DNA of 64,000 bases, from NCBI GenBank assembly GCA_017539165.1, contig JAFYHN010000098.1, positions 27,727-91,726 of the forward strand, in the 5' to 3' direction. Shown here one piece after another: positions 15,516-24,691 of the stretch. The DNA comes from Eubacterium sp. Lineage in GTDB: Bacteria > Bacillota > Clostridia > Lachnospirales > Lachnospiraceae. The notes below the pieces were generated by a model. The model saw nothing but the letters and a program-made list of their open reading frames with translations, did no database searches and was not told the DNA's origin. Both the position numbers and the translations under genes were made by a program. Numbering within the stretch: position 1 is the first letter of the stretch; each line of letters opens with the position of its first letter.

Positions 15516-18062
15516 TTACTGTTCTACAGCCGGAGTCCAGTATTCTGAATTGTAAATATCAGTAAGAAGATATGTAACCTTATTCTTTGCTCCAACATCC
15601 TCATACGAAAGTACAGCATCCTTACTATAGTTCCAAGACTCACCTATCATATAGCTATCATTGTAGTTGCCATCATTATCGTAGAAATCACATATAAAGT
15701 CTATCTTCGTACCTTCAGCGATTTCTGTCATTGCCTTAGCAACAGGCATATCTGATTCATCCTTTGCTCCCTCACCGGAAACACCAGATTCATCATCTAT
15801 AGATTCTGTTCCAAATTCGGCTATATCATCTTTATAATCATATCTTGCGCCGGCAATATATCCATCAGGATGTTCCTTATCAAATATAATTATAAGATTG
15901 CATCTTACACCATCTACAAGCGCCGGAACACGTCCCTGAACAATCGTCTCATTAGTTCCCTCAGTTGTAGTAGTATCCTCGTAATAAAATGCAACTGGCT
16001 GACCATTTATCGCAAACCATTTATTATCTGTATCACCGATCAGCTTGCCGTCCTCAGTAAAGTAATAGAAGTTATCAAGACCCATATCCAGATATCCATC
16101 ACCATCTTCAACAAACATATTTACCTGAAGATTCTGTATCAGCTCCCACTGTTCCTTCGGAATATCCATCAGATGCTGTCCATCAACCTCCTGCCAGACA
16201 AGCTGTGAAGGATCAAACTGATTACCCGCAACATACTGAGCTGCCTGATCAACATCAAATGCTTCTTCATCATCCATGAACTCAGTAGCATCTCTGTCAA
16301 TACCCTCTATACTTCTTCCACCGCTGAGAAATGCATTCAGAAGAGTTCCTATTGCATCACCACCTGAGGTCGTTCCACCACCGGCACTTGAACCGAAAAG
16401 CGAACCAAGTGCAGATCCCTGGCCACCGGCAGATATCTGACCTGTAGTCTCAAGTCCGGCAAATGCCTTAATACATGTATTGTACTCACTATCAACACCG
16501 ATAGCCGAGTTGATAGCTGCAGCCGAATCAACCTTAGAAGCCTTCTTGTATGGGAAGTAAATAGAAACTCCGTATGCATTTGTCATACTATTTGAAGTTC
16601 TGTTGTACTTAACCGCTGAAAGAATTGCATCTGATAATTCTTTAGACTCAGCATTTCCAATTGTATTAGCAAAATTAACAAGGTCAATCTGATCAATCTT
16701 AGATGAAACGGCAAATTCTCTCGAACCCGCTCTTGCATCAGAAACCTGTTTGAAGTCAGAACCCTTGATAAGATTAGTTGCTGAAGATGAAAATGCACTC
16801 ATCTTTTCAGGAACTGTCTCAGAAAACTCGCTAAGATCTATAACCGAAAGTGTAGTCTTCTGTCCACCACAGACTCTGTTACATTCATCAACAAAGCCGT
16901 CTACTATATTCTTTCCGATCTCAAGAGTAGGCATAGATGTGTTCTGTCCAAGCGCATTAACCCACTTAGTATAGTACCATCCGATACCAGGTTCAGTTTC
17001 CTCTGACGCGATAAGATAGTCAGCATATTTGCTGGCCATTATAGCAGTTTCATAAGTAGCCATAAGACATGCATCAAATCCGATAAAGTCAAATGTCTGA
17101 CCAGTCGCTCTGAGAGCCTGATCTATCTGAGCAAGATTCATAGAACCTGCTGATTTATGTTTTTCATCATATCCATAACCACTGAGCGATCCGCCGCCGT
17201 GATCCCAGAATATGAGATTCTGTCTGTTTGCAGGATAATTCTGTACACAGAAGTTGATAAAATCGACAAGTGTATTTGGATCAGTCATAACTCTGTCCCC
17301 ATCATCGGAAACAAGCTGTTCCATCTTACCTGTCTGAATCTTATATATCTGATTTACTCTATTACTGATTCCATTTGTTTTCCAGCCGTTACAACCGCCA
17401 GTATAAACAATGATATTAACATTATCAGGAATATTAGCCTGAGCCATCTCACCGATATCATTCGTAGCCATACCTGATCTAGACTCAAGATCCGTGCCAC
17501 AGTCGTAGATCATGATAGTAACTGTATCCTGACCATTACCAAGAATCTGTGTTCTCTTCTCTCTTGCCTGTGAAGATACCTCGGTATTAAGCTTGGATGT
17601 ATTATTCAGACCATTCTGCCATCCTACACTTGTAGAAGCACCTGAAAATCCACCAAAGAGACTTGATATATCTCCAAAGTTCTGAGCACCTGTAGAACCA
17701 GTTGAGGTCGATGTACCTGTAGAAGAACTGTTACCACCTACGTTAATCGAACCACCGGTTGAATTACTACCTGATGTAGAGTTCGTTCCCTGACCAGCTC
17801 CGGTATTTGAGTTACCAACATTTCCCGTGCCGGTATTACCGCCACCTCCACCAAATATCATAAATAAGATAATGATGATAATAACAAGAGTTCCTGAACC
17901 ACCGCCTATCTTGGCAGCTCTGCTTCCTGATGATGCAGCTTTTCTACCTGCATATCCATCCTGCCTTCCGACAGGACCACCACCAAGTCCTTCACCACGG
18001 CGATGAACACCTTTACTGTTACCAGTTGAATTTCTTTGTCTGTTAGTACTTCTTGGATCCAT
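15516..18062 (-). CDS. Membrane-anchored clostripain-family (C11) cysteine protease
   Basis: The 848-residue protein starts with ATG at 18062 after AAAAGGGG. The N-terminal 55 residues are polar and basic (RSTNRQRNSTG). One membrane helix lies at about 58-72 (TLVIIIIILFMIF). A Gly/Ser/Thr/Asn-rich linker runs to about residue 130. The C11 domain follows from about 178 (TVTIMIYDCGTDLES), with the expected catalytic His near 288 in WDHGGG and Cys near 332 in FDACLMATYE. The last about 250 residues form an extra domain rich in Asp and aromatic residues that may bind substrate. Family members cleave after basic residues outside the cell. The topology implies an uncleaved anchor with the protease outside. 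Confidence 0.88.
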   Translation of the reverse strand: MDPRSTNRQRNSTGNSKGVHRRGEGLGGGPVGRQDGYAGRKAASSGSRAAKIGGGSGTLVIIIIILFMIFGGGGGNTGTGNVGNSNTGAGQGTNSTSGSNSTGGSINVGGNSSSTGTSTSTGSTGAQNFGDISSLFGGFSGASTSVGWQNGLNNTSKLNTEVSSQAREKRTQILGNGQDTVTIMIYDCGTDLESRSGMATNDIGEMAQANIPDNVNIIVYTGGCNGWKTNGISNRVNQIYKIQTGKMEQLVSDDGDRVMTDPNTLVDFINFCVQNYPANRQNLIFWDHGGGSLSGYGYDEKHKSAGSMNLAQIDQALRATGQTFDFIGFDACLMATYETAIMASKYADYLIASEETEPGIGWYYTKWVNALGQNTSMPTLEIGKNIVDGFVDECNRVCGGQKTTLSVIDLSEFSETVPEKMSAFSSSATNLIKGSDFKQVSDARAGSREFAVSSKIDQIDLVNFANTIGNAESKELSDAILSAVKYNRTSNSMTNAYGVSIYFPYKKASKVDSAAAINSAIGVDSEYNTCIKAFAGLETTGQISAGGQGSALGSLFGSSAGGGTTSGGDAIGTLLNAFLSGGRSIEGIDRDATEFMDDEEAFDVDQAAQYVAGNQFDPSQLVWQEVDGQHLMDIPKEQWELIQNLQVNMFVEDGDGYLDMGLDNFYYFTEDGKLIGDTDNKWFAINGQPVAFYYEDTTTTEGTNETIVQGRVPALVDGVRCNLIIIFDKEHPDGYIAGARYDYKDDIAEFGTESIDDESGVSGEGAKDESDMPVAKAMTEIAEGTKIDFICDFYDNDGNYNDSYMIGESWNYSKDAVLSYEDVGAKNKVTYLLTDIYNSEYWTPAVEQ

Positions 18063-18104
18063 TTTTTATCCCCTTTTACAATAGAATAAGATTCTCAATC
18101 CGCA

Positions 18105-18330
18105 GTTACTATTCGCGCAACCTCAAAACACATTCGGGACGTCCGTGCACGTAAACAGTTTTTATTATACAAGTATATAAAAACTGTTTACGGCACTCTA
18201 CCGTCTGCTTCGCAGACACCTCCCTCATGCATTTTGAGGTTCCTGCTTCGCAGGTAACATGAGATAATAATCCAAAGCGATTCTGCAAGCAGTCGCTTTG
18301 TTTCTTATCTCATGTAACGCGAATAGTAAC
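18105..18330 (-). ncRNA. 226-bp nested-hairpin element: structured leader, ncRNA or MITE-like repeat
   Basis: A perfect 13-bp terminal inverted repeat (18105-18117 with 18318-18330) encloses AACCTCAAAA/TTTTGAGGTT (18119-18128 with 18232-18241), a 15-bp perfect stem (18151-18165 with 18177-18191), two triloop hairpins GTCTGC/GCAGAC (18203-18217) and CCTGC/GCAGG (18242-18254), and a long hairpin (18257-18267 with 18305-18315, inner CAAAGCGA/TCGCTTTG and CTGC/GCAG). On the minus strand an extended -10 lies just outside it, so it would form the start of the clostripain transcript. Almost every base is in a stem. No reading frame fits. I know no named RNA class with this fold. Confidence 0.7.
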
Positions 18331-18342
18331 ACTCTGTTTGAC

Positions 18343-18350
18343 ATTATACC
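18343..18350 (-). promoter_or_regulatory. Extended -10 promoter in front of the structured element
   Basis: The minus strand reads TGGTATAAT, with TATAAT at 18343-18348 and TG one base before it; no good -35 is seen. Transcription would begin near 18336, only a few bases before the terminal inverted repeat at 18330, and run into the protease gene. Confidence 0.45.
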
Positions 18351-18372
18351 ACGCCAAGTATATTCCTAAAAG

Positions 18373-18405
18373 AAAAAAATACCCGGAGGAACATTCCTCC
18401 GGGTA
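18373..18405 (-). terminator. Rho-independent terminator of the butyryl-CoA operon
   Basis: TACCCGGAGGA (18380-18390) pairs with TCCTCCGGGTA (18395-18405) around a four-base loop. The minus-strand RNA then runs into seven T. It follows the etfA stop by 12 bp. Confidence 0.9.
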
Positions 18406-18416
18406 CCAATATGATC

Positions 18417-19478
18417 TTAGTCTTCTTCTAAGCCTTCTTCTTTACGTGCTTTGATTCCTTCAGTAAGAAGTGGTACGATCTTGTTAAGATCTCCAACAAT
18501 ACCGTAGTCAGCAACATCGAAGATTGGAGCTGATTCATCTTTATTGATAGCGATAATGATCTCAGACTCTTCCATACCTGCTGTATGCTGAATAGCACCA
18601 GAGATACCGATAGCGAAGTATACAAGTGGTCTAACTGTCTTACCTGTCTGACCAACCTGAAGCTCCTTAGGAAGCCATCCGTTATCTACTGCAGCACGTG
18701 AACATGCTACTTCACCACCAAGTACATCTGCAAGGTCTTTAAGAAGCTGGAAGTTCTCAGCTGAACCAACACCTCTACCACCTGCAACAAGAATCTTAGC
18801 TTTCTGAATATCAACAGTCTCATTAACTGCCTTGATGATATCAAGGATCTCAACATACTTCTCATCAGGAGTGAATCCAGGATTGAACTTAACAACCTCG
18901 CACTCTCTTCCAACAATCTTAGGAGATCTCTTCATAACACCAGGTCTAACTGTTGCCATCTGTGGTCTGAAGTCAGGACAAGCGATTGTAGCGATTGTAT
19001 TTCCACCAAATGCAGGTCTTGTCATGAGAAGCTGATTGTGCTTCTGCTGATCTTCTTTTCCTGGAATTGGATTGAGAGGGAAATCACCGATCTCAAGTAC
19101 TGTACAGTCAGCTGTAAGTCCTGTATGTACTCTTGCACATACACGAGGTGCAAGATCACGACCGATTGCTGTTGCTCCGATAAGGAACACATCCGGCTTG
19201 AATTCATTAATAACTTCTGACAGAGCATGTGCATATGGCTCTGTTCTGTATTCCTTAAGCTCAGGATCATCGATGAGGATGATTCTATCAGCACCGTGCT
19301 CCTTAAGATGGAATACCTTATTCTCTATCTCTGAACCACAAAGTACAGCAACAACCTCTGTATTAAGGTCTTTTGCTAACTCTATAGCCTTACCCATGAG
19401 CTCGTATGTGATCTCAGTGATATGATTATCTATCTGCTGAGCAAAGACATACACGCCCTTATATTGTTCTAAAGACAT
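18417..19478 (-). CDS. etfA: Electron transfer flavoprotein alpha subunit
   Basis: The 353-residue protein has the EtfA N-terminal domain (VYVFAQQIDNHITEITYEL) and the conserved FAD-binding C-terminal domain with GGRGVG at about residue 232, VGQTGKTVRPLVYFAIGISGAIQH, and AINKDESAPIF. ATG at 19478 follows AGGAGG. With EtfB it forms the heterodimer that, together with Bcd in anaerobes, couples crotonyl-CoA reduction to ferredoxin reduction using NADH (electron bifurcation). It is the last gene of the operon, 29 bp after etfB, and is followed by a strong terminator. Confidence 0.97.
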   Translation of the reverse strand: MSLEQYKGVYVFAQQIDNHITEITYELMGKAIELAKDLNTEVVAVLCGSEIENKVFHLKEHGADRIILIDDPELKEYRTEPYAHALSEVINEFKPDVFLIGATAIGRDLAPRVCARVHTGLTADCTVLEIGDFPLNPIPGKEDQQKHNQLLMTRPAFGGNTIATIACPDFRPQMATVRPGVMKRSPKIVGRECEVVKFNPGFTPDEKYVEILDIIKAVNETVDIQKAKILVAGGRGVGSAENFQLLKDLADVLGGEVACSRAAVDNGWLPKELQVGQTGKTVRPLVYFAIGISGAIQHTAGMEESEIIIAINKDESAPIFDVADYGIVGDLNKIVPLLTEGIKARKEEGLEED

Positions 19479-19507
19479 AATTTAGTCCTCCTATTCTATA
19501 ATATATA

Positions 19508-20293
19508 CTAGATTACAAATTTCTCTGCGAGCTTACCGAGTATGTAGTCAGCAGCTTCATTAGCTGTTTCTGGAGCAACCTTTTCACCGGCACCCTTTGC
19601 AACTTTATCTGAAGCCTTTGCAATCTGTGTAGGAGAACCTTTAAGTCCCATATTGCTATCATCGAGTGTATCAAGTGCATCTCTATCCCACACTGTGATC
19701 TCCTCTTCGAATGCATCGAAGATTCCACCCGGAGTCATATATCTAGGTACATTTAACTCTGAAAGAGCTGTTACAAGACAAGGCATCTTAGCTTTAAGGA
19801 TATGATGTCTGTCATCATACTGTCTCTTAACTATAACTGAATCACCCTCAACCTTAAGCTCTTCAGCATAAGATATAAGAGGAAGACCAAGATGCTCTGA
19901 TATCTGAGGTCCAACCTGAGCAGTATCTCCGTCGATAGCCTGACGACCTGTAATGATAAGATCGTAATCAAGCTTTCTGAGTGCAGCAGCGATTGTCTGA
20001 GATGTAGCCCATGTATCTGCTCCTGCAAGTCTTCTATCTGTAACGAGTACTGCTTTATCAGCACCCATAGCAAGTGCTTCTCTAAGAACATCTTCTGCCT
20101 TAGGAAGTCCCATTGTTACAACAGTAACTGTTGCACCATTTTCGTCCTTGATACGAAGTGCAGCCTCAAGACCAGCCTTGTCATCAGGATTCATAATGGA
20201 TTTCATTGCATTTCTGTCGAGAGTACCATCTGGCTTAAACTTTACTCCACCTTTTGTATCAGGTACCTGTTTTACACAAACAACTATATTCAC
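19508..20293 (-). CDS. etfB: Electron transfer flavoprotein beta subunit
   Basis: The 261-residue protein starts with GTG at 20293, eight bases after GGAGG. The start MNIVVCVKQVPDT, the segment MNPDDKAGLEAALRIKDE, and the EtfB signature region ALRKLDYDLIITGRQAIDGDTAQVGP are all visible. In bifurcating Etf-Bcd complexes the beta subunit carries the flavin that accepts hydride from NADH. It is 13 bp downstream of bcd and directly upstream of etfA, the usual clostridial order. Confidence 0.97.
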   Translation of the reverse strand: MNIVVCVKQVPDTKGGVKFKPDGTLDRNAMKSIMNPDDKAGLEAALRIKDENGATVTVVTMGLPKAEDVLREALAMGADKAVLVTDRRLAGADTWATSQTIAAALRKLDYDLIITGRQAIDGDTAQVGPQISEHLGLPLISYAEELKVEGDSVIVKRQYDDRHHILKAKMPCLVTALSELNVPRYMTPGGIFDAFEEEITVWDRDALDTLDDSNMGLKGSPTQIAKASDKVAKGAGEKVAPETANEAADYILGKLAEKFVI

Positions 20294-20306
20294 GCCTGTA
20301 CCCTCC

Positions 20307-21473
20307 TTATGCTAAAAGATTTCCTGAGATAACCATACGCTGAACTTCGCTGGTTCCCTCATAAATCTCTGTTATTTTTGCATCGCGCATCATACGCTCG
20401 ATTTCGTATTCCTTAATGTATCCGTATCCACCATGGAGCTGAACTGCCTTAGTTGTTACTTCCATAGCAACTTCTGCAGCATAAAGCTTAGCCATAGCAG
20501 CTTCAACACTGTAGGAAACCTTTGCTCCCTCAGCAAACTGCTGCTTCTTCATAGCAGCCTGGTATACGAGAAGCTTTGCAGCCTCTACCTTTGTAGCCAT
20601 GTTTGCAAGTTGGAACTGTGTATTCTGGAAAGCAGATATGCTTCTTCCGAACTGCTTTCTTTCCTTTGTATATGCAACTGTTCTCTCAAGAGCACCCTCA
20701 GCGATTCCGAGAGCCTGAGCAGCGATACCGATACGTCCGCCGTCAAGAGTATGCATTGCTATACCGAATCCCTTACCCTGAGCACCAAGAAGTGCTGACT
20801 TAGGGATACGAGCATCTTCAAATATAAGCTCATAAGTTGAAGAACCGCAGATACCCATCTTATTTTCCTTTGTACCAAATGAAAATCCAGGTGTACCCTT
20901 ATCAACGATAAATGCTGATATCTCCTTCATCTTACGTCCGCGCTTTTCAACGATTCCAGTAACAGCGATAACGATGTAAACATCAGCCACCTTACCATTT
21001 GTGATAAAGCACTTTGATCCGTTAAGAACCCACTCATCACCGTCAAGAACTGCCTTGGTCTGCTGCATCTGAGCATCTGTTCCTGCACCAGGCTCTGTAA
21101 GTGCAAATGCACCAAGCTTCTTACCTGAAGCAAGGTCTGCAACATACTTCTCCTTCTGCTCCTGTGTACCATATGTCATAATAGGGTCGATACAAAGAGA
21201 AGTATGAGCTGAAAGGATAACTGAAGTAGTAGCACAAACTTTAGCCATCTCTTCTACTGCCATGATGTATGTAAGTACATCACAACCCTGTCCACCGAAT
21301 TCCTTCGGTACAGGAATTCCCATGAATCCGGCCTTAGCCATCTTCTCAACTGTTTCACTTGGAAATCTGTGCTGTTCATCAATTTCCATAGCAAGAGGCT
21401 TAACCTCTGTCTCAGCGAACTCTTTGAAAAGCTCCTGAGCCATCTCATGCTTTTTATCAAGTGTGAAATCCAT
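20307..21473 (-). CDS. bcd: Butyryl-CoA dehydrogenase
   Basis: The 388-residue protein is an FAD acyl-CoA dehydrogenase of normal length. It has the N-terminal helical domain ([22 protein letters not shown]), the flavin-contact segment [14 protein letters not shown], and the C-terminal catalytic region [16 protein letters not shown] with the Glu base. It reduces crotonyl-CoA to butyryl-CoA with EtfAB. ATG at 21473 follows GGAGG. It sits between hbd and etfB in the butyrate operon. Confidence 0.96.
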   Translation of the reverse strand: MDFTLDKKHEMAQELFKEFAETEVKPLAMEIDEQHRFPSETVEKMAKAGFMGIPVPKEFGGQGCDVLTYIMAVEEMAKVCATTSVILSAHTSLCIDPIMTYGTQEQKEKYVADLASGKKLGAFALTEPGAGTDAQMQQTKAVLDGDEWVLNGSKCFITNGKVADVYIVIAVTGIVEKRGRKMKEISAFIVDKGTPGFSFGTKENKMGICGSSTYELIFEDARIPKSALLGAQGKGFGIAMHTLDGGRIGIAAQALGIAEGALERTVAYTKERKQFGRSISAFQNTQFQLANMATKVEAAKLLVYQAAMKKQQFAEGAKVSYSVEAAMAKLYAAEVAMEVTTKAVQLHGGYGYIKEYEIERMMRDAKITEIYEGTSEVQRMVISGNLLA

Positions 21474-21531
21474 GATATTTCCTCCAAAATCAAGGACAAG
21501 GACTAAGCCTTGTCCTATTAATGATTATTAT

Positions 21532-22404
21532 TTACAGTGCGTCAACAGGTGTCTTTGTACGGTCTTCATTGTACTTGTAGAATCCCTTACCGCTCTTGAC
21601 ACCAAGGTTACCGCCACGTACCATCTTACGAAGAAGTGGACATGCACGATACTTGCTGTCACCTGTCTCTGCATAAAGAACATCCATGATTGCAAGACAG
21701 ATATCAAGACCTACGAAATCACCAAGTTCAAGTGGTCCCATAGGGTGATTAGCACCAAGCTTCATAGCTGCATCGATACCAGCTATATCTGAAACACCTT
21801 CCATCTTGATGAAGGCAGCTTCATTGATCATTGGGATGAGAATTCTGTTAACAACGAATCCTGCAGCTTCGTTAACCTGAACAGGTGTCTTACCGATTGC
21901 TGTAGCAAGATCAACGATTGTCTTAACAGTCTCGTCAGGTGTATTAACACCAGCGATAACTTCAACGAGCTTCATTCTGTCAGCAGGGTTGAAGAAATGC
22001 ATTCCGATCATCGGACGTGTAAGACCATTTCCAATCTCAGTGATTGAAAGGCTAGATGTATTTGATGCGAAGATACACTCTGGCTTGCAGATTTTGTCAA
22101 GCTCAGCGAATGTTGTCTTCTTAACTTCCATATTCTCGAATGCAGCTTCTACGATAAGATCACAGTCTGCACAAAGATCTTCTTTGAGACCTGGAGTGAT
22201 ACGAGCAAGAATAGCATCAACCTGCTCCTGTGTCATCTTCTCTTTTGCAACAAGTCTTGCATAACCTTTAGCGATCTTGTCCTTACCGCCTTCAGCCCAC
22301 TCAGCCTTGATGTCGCAAAGAGCAACTTCATATCCTTCGTTCTGAGCAAATGCCTTAGCAATGCCCTGTCCCATTGTTCCTGCGCCGATTACGCCTACTT
22401 TCAT
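21532..22404 (-). CDS. hbd: 3-hydroxybutyryl-CoA dehydrogenase
   Basis: The 290-residue protein begins MKVGVIGAGTMGQGIA, the Rossmann GxGxxG motif for NAD(P). The catalytic-region HFFNPAD near residue 138 and the C-terminal helical domain (NHPMGPLELGDFVGLDI, KSGKGFYKY) are those of the short 3-hydroxyacyl-CoA dehydrogenases. It reduces acetoacetyl-CoA to 3-hydroxybutyryl-CoA. ATG at 22404 follows AAGGAG. It is 12 bp after crt. Confidence 0.96.
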   Translation of the reverse strand: MKVGVIGAGTMGQGIAKAFAQNEGYEVALCDIKAEWAEGGKDKIAKGYARLVAKEKMTQEQVDAILARITPGLKEDLCADCDLIVEAAFENMEVKKTTFAELDKICKPECIFASNTSSLSITEIGNGLTRPMIGMHFFNPADRMKLVEVIAGVNTPDETVKTIVDLATAIGKTPVQVNEAAGFVVNRILIPMINEAAFIKMEGVSDIAGIDAAMKLGANHPMGPLELGDFVGLDICLAIMDVLYAETGDSKYRACPLLRKMVRGGNLGVKSGKGFYKYNEDRTKTPVDAL

Positions 22405-22416
22405 ATTTGTTCTCCT

Positions 22417-23211
22417 TTATTTATTATTGAAAGGTACCACCTTAAGTTTCTTTTCTTTATCCTTTTCAAGGAAGTTAGCCATAGCAGCCTTCTGATCTTC
22501 TGTCTCGAAGCAGTCTCCGAAAAGTTTTTCTTCTATTACTATAGCACCGTCCATATCAGCATCAAGTCCGTCGTTGATTGCCTTCTTGCAGTTACGTACT
22601 GCGATAGGTGCATTTGCAGAAATGATAGATGCAAGCTTCTTAGCCTGATCAAGCAGTTCTTCCTGAGGATATACCGCATTTACAAGACCGATGCGAAGTG
22701 CCTCATCAGCTTTGATATTGCGAGCTGTGTAGATAAGCTGTTTAGCCATACCAACACCAACTATTCTTGCGAGTCTCTGAGTTCCTCCGAATCCAGGTGT
22801 GATTCCAAGACCAACCTCAGGCTGACCGAATATAGCATTATCTGAACATATTCTGATATCACAACTCATTGATATCTCACATCCGCCGCCGAGAGCGAAT
22901 CCGTTAACAGCAGCTATTACAGGAATTGGGAATGTCTCGATGAATCTGAAAACATCATTTCCTTTCTTACCGAATGCTTCGCCTTCTGCCTTAGTAAGTG
23001 TAGACATCTCTCCGATATCTGCGCCTGCGACAAATGACTTCTCTCCGGCACCTGTAAGGATAATAGCACGTGTCTTATCAATGTCTACAGCTTTAAATGT
23101 AGCCTCTAACTCTTCAAGAACCTGAGAATTGAGGGCGTTCAGAGCCTTTGGACGATTGATGGTGATAATACCTACAAATCCATCCTGCTCATAAGTAATG
23201 AATTCTGCCAT
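22417..23211 (-). CDS. crt: 3-hydroxybutyryl-CoA dehydratase (crotonase)
   Basis: The 264-residue enoyl-CoA hydratase/isomerase-family protein has the CoA-binding and oxyanion-hole segments AGADIGEMS and NGFALGGGCEISMSCDIR, with the catalytic Glu in that region and another in GQPEVGLGITPGFGGTQRL. It dehydrates 3-hydroxybutyryl-CoA to crotonyl-CoA. ATG at 23211 follows GGAG. It lies between thl and hbd in the butyrate operon. Confidence 0.95.
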   Translation of the reverse strand: MAEFITYEQDGFVGIITINRPKALNALNSQVLEELEATFKAVDIDKTRAIILTGAGEKSFVAGADIGEMSTLTKAEGEAFGKKGNDVFRFIETFPIPVIAAVNGFALGGGCEISMSCDIRICSDNAIFGQPEVGLGITPGFGGTQRLARIVGVGMAKQLIYTARNIKADEALRIGLVNAVYPQEELLDQAKKLASIISANAPIAVRNCKKAINDGLDADMDGAIVIEEKLFGDCFETEDQKAAMANFLEKDKEKKLKVVPFNNK

Positions 23212-23267
23212 GATTTTTCTCCTGATTATTTATTTGATAAATCTATATATCGAATTAAGAATAACTA

Positions 23268-24464
23268 TTAGTCACGCTCAACGATAGTAGCGCAACCCAT
23301 TCCACCACCGATGCAAAGTGTTGCAAGGCCCTTCTTGAGGTCCATGTCTTCCATCTCATGAAGAAGTGTAACAAGGATACGGCATCCTGATGCTCCAACT
23401 GGATGTCCAAGAGCGATTGCACCACCACGTGGATTAAGCTGCTTCTCTACATCGATTCCAAGATCCTTACCAACTGCTACAGACTGAGCTGCGAAAGCTT
23501 CATTTGCCTCGATAACATCGAAGTCTTCAATCTTGTAACCTGTCTTAGCCATAACTTTCTTTGTAGCTGCTACAGGACCAACACCCATGATCTCAGGTGC
23601 AACACCTGCAAGAGCTCCACCAACAAATGTAGCCATAGGCTTAACACCGAGCTCCTTAGCCTTCTCCTCAGACATAACTACGATTGCTGCTGCACCGTCG
23701 TTAATACCTGAAGCGTTACCAGCTGTTACATATCCATCAGGATTGATAGCTCTCATCTTAGCAAGACCTTCAGCTGTGATTCCGGCACGTGGATTCTCAT
23801 CTGTGTCGAAAAGAACTGTTTCCTTCTTTTTCTTTATCTCTACAGGAACGATTTCTCTCTTGAAAGCGCCTTCAGCCATAGCCTTCTCACATTTCTGCTG
23901 TGAGTTTGCAGCGAACTCATCAAGCTCTTCTCTTGTAAGTCCCCACTGCTCAGCTACATTATCAGCTGTCTTGATCATGTGATAATCGTTGAATGCATCC
24001 CAAAGAGCATCTTTAACCATAGTATCTACAAGAGCACCCTGGCTGTTTGATGGCCATGTCATTCTGTATCCATAACGTCCGTTTGGAAGTGCGAAAGGAG
24101 CCATTGACATGTTCTCCATACCACCTGCAACAACAATGTCAGCATCGCCTGCCTGAATCATCTGAGCAGCCATGTTAACTGCATTAAGACCTGATCCGCA
24201 AACTACGTTGATAGTAACTGCAGGACATTCAACAGGAAGTCCAGCTTTAAGTGCTGCCTGACGAGCAACGTTCTGACCCTGACCAGCCTGGATTACACAA
24301 CCCATGTATACGTGGTCAACCTGATCAGCTGAAACACCGGCACGGTTAAGAGCTTCCTTGATTACGATAGAACCAAGTTCTGCTGCAGGAGTGTTGCTGA
24401 GTGATCCACCCATAGTTCCGATTGCTGTACGACAAGCTCCAGCTAAAACGACTTTCTTTGACAT
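23268..24464 (-). CDS. thl: Acetyl-CoA acetyltransferase (thiolase)
   Basis: The start is ATG at 24464 ([16 protein letters not shown]), nine bases after GGAGG; the frame's five extra upstream codons include the ribosome site. The 398-residue product has the thiolase nucleophile in [12 protein letters not shown] near residue 88, the NEAFA motif and the C-terminal [11 protein letters not shown] and CIGGGMGCA. It condenses two acetyl-CoA to acetoacetyl-CoA, the first step of butyrate formation. It is the first gene of thl-crt-hbd-bcd-etfB-etfA. The terminal butyryl-CoA:acetate CoA-transferase or butyrate kinase is not in this window. Confidence 0.96.
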   Translation of the reverse strand: MSKKVVLAGACRTAIGTMGGSLSNTPAAELGSIVIKEALNRAGVSADQVDHVYMGCVIQAGQGQNVARQAALKAGLPVECPAVTINVVCGSGLNAVNMAAQMIQAGDADIVVAGGMENMSMAPFALPNGRYGYRMTWPSNSQGALVDTMVKDALWDAFNDYHMIKTADNVAEQWGLTREELDEFAANSQQKCEKAMAEGAFKREIVPVEIKKKKETVLFDTDENPRAGITAEGLAKMRAINPDGYVTAGNASGINDGAAAIVVMSEEKAKELGVKPMATFVGGALAGVAPEIMGVGPVAATKKVMAKTGYKIEDFDVIEANEAFAAQSVAVGKDLGIDVEKQLNPRGGAIALGHPVGASGCRILVTLLHEMEDMDLKKGLATLCIGGGMGCATIVERD

Positions 24465-24541
24465 AAATAATTCCTCCATAAAATTTATTTAAATTAATAA
24501 GTTACTCATTATTTGCGCCCAAATTCTGAAAACGCTTCTTA

Positions 24542-24570
24542 ATGATATCATAAATAAAAATCAATGGCAA
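24542..24570 (-). promoter_or_regulatory. Sigma-A promoter of the butyryl-CoA operon
   Basis: On the minus strand TTGCCA (24565-24570), 17 bp, TATCAT (24542-24547), about 78 bp upstream of the thl start. The rest of 24480-24691 is AT-rich with no gene. I looked for a clear Rex palindrome here and did not find a convincing one. Confidence 0.6.
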
Positions 24571-24660
24571 CAAATAAGAATTCGGTTAATCGTTGATTTT
24601 TCTATACTTTTTAATAATGTTTATAGTTATATTACACAAACACTTTTTGCTACTATTTAC

Positions 24661-24684
24661 AAAAATGTAAGGAAAGCGCTTACA
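24661..24684 (-). terminator. Weak terminator after the hydrogenase gene
   Basis: TGTAAG (24666-24671) pairs with CTTACA (24679-24684). The minus-strand RNA then reads five T. A six-base stem is short, so efficiency is doubtful. Confidence 0.45.
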
Positions 24685-24691
24685 ATAATTT

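Noticed and set aside
24480-24691. Rex operator upstream of thl
   Set aside because: I looked for TTGTTAA-N4-TTAACAA or a close variant and saw only weak half-sites such as GATTAACCG. A matrix scan would be needed to claim one.
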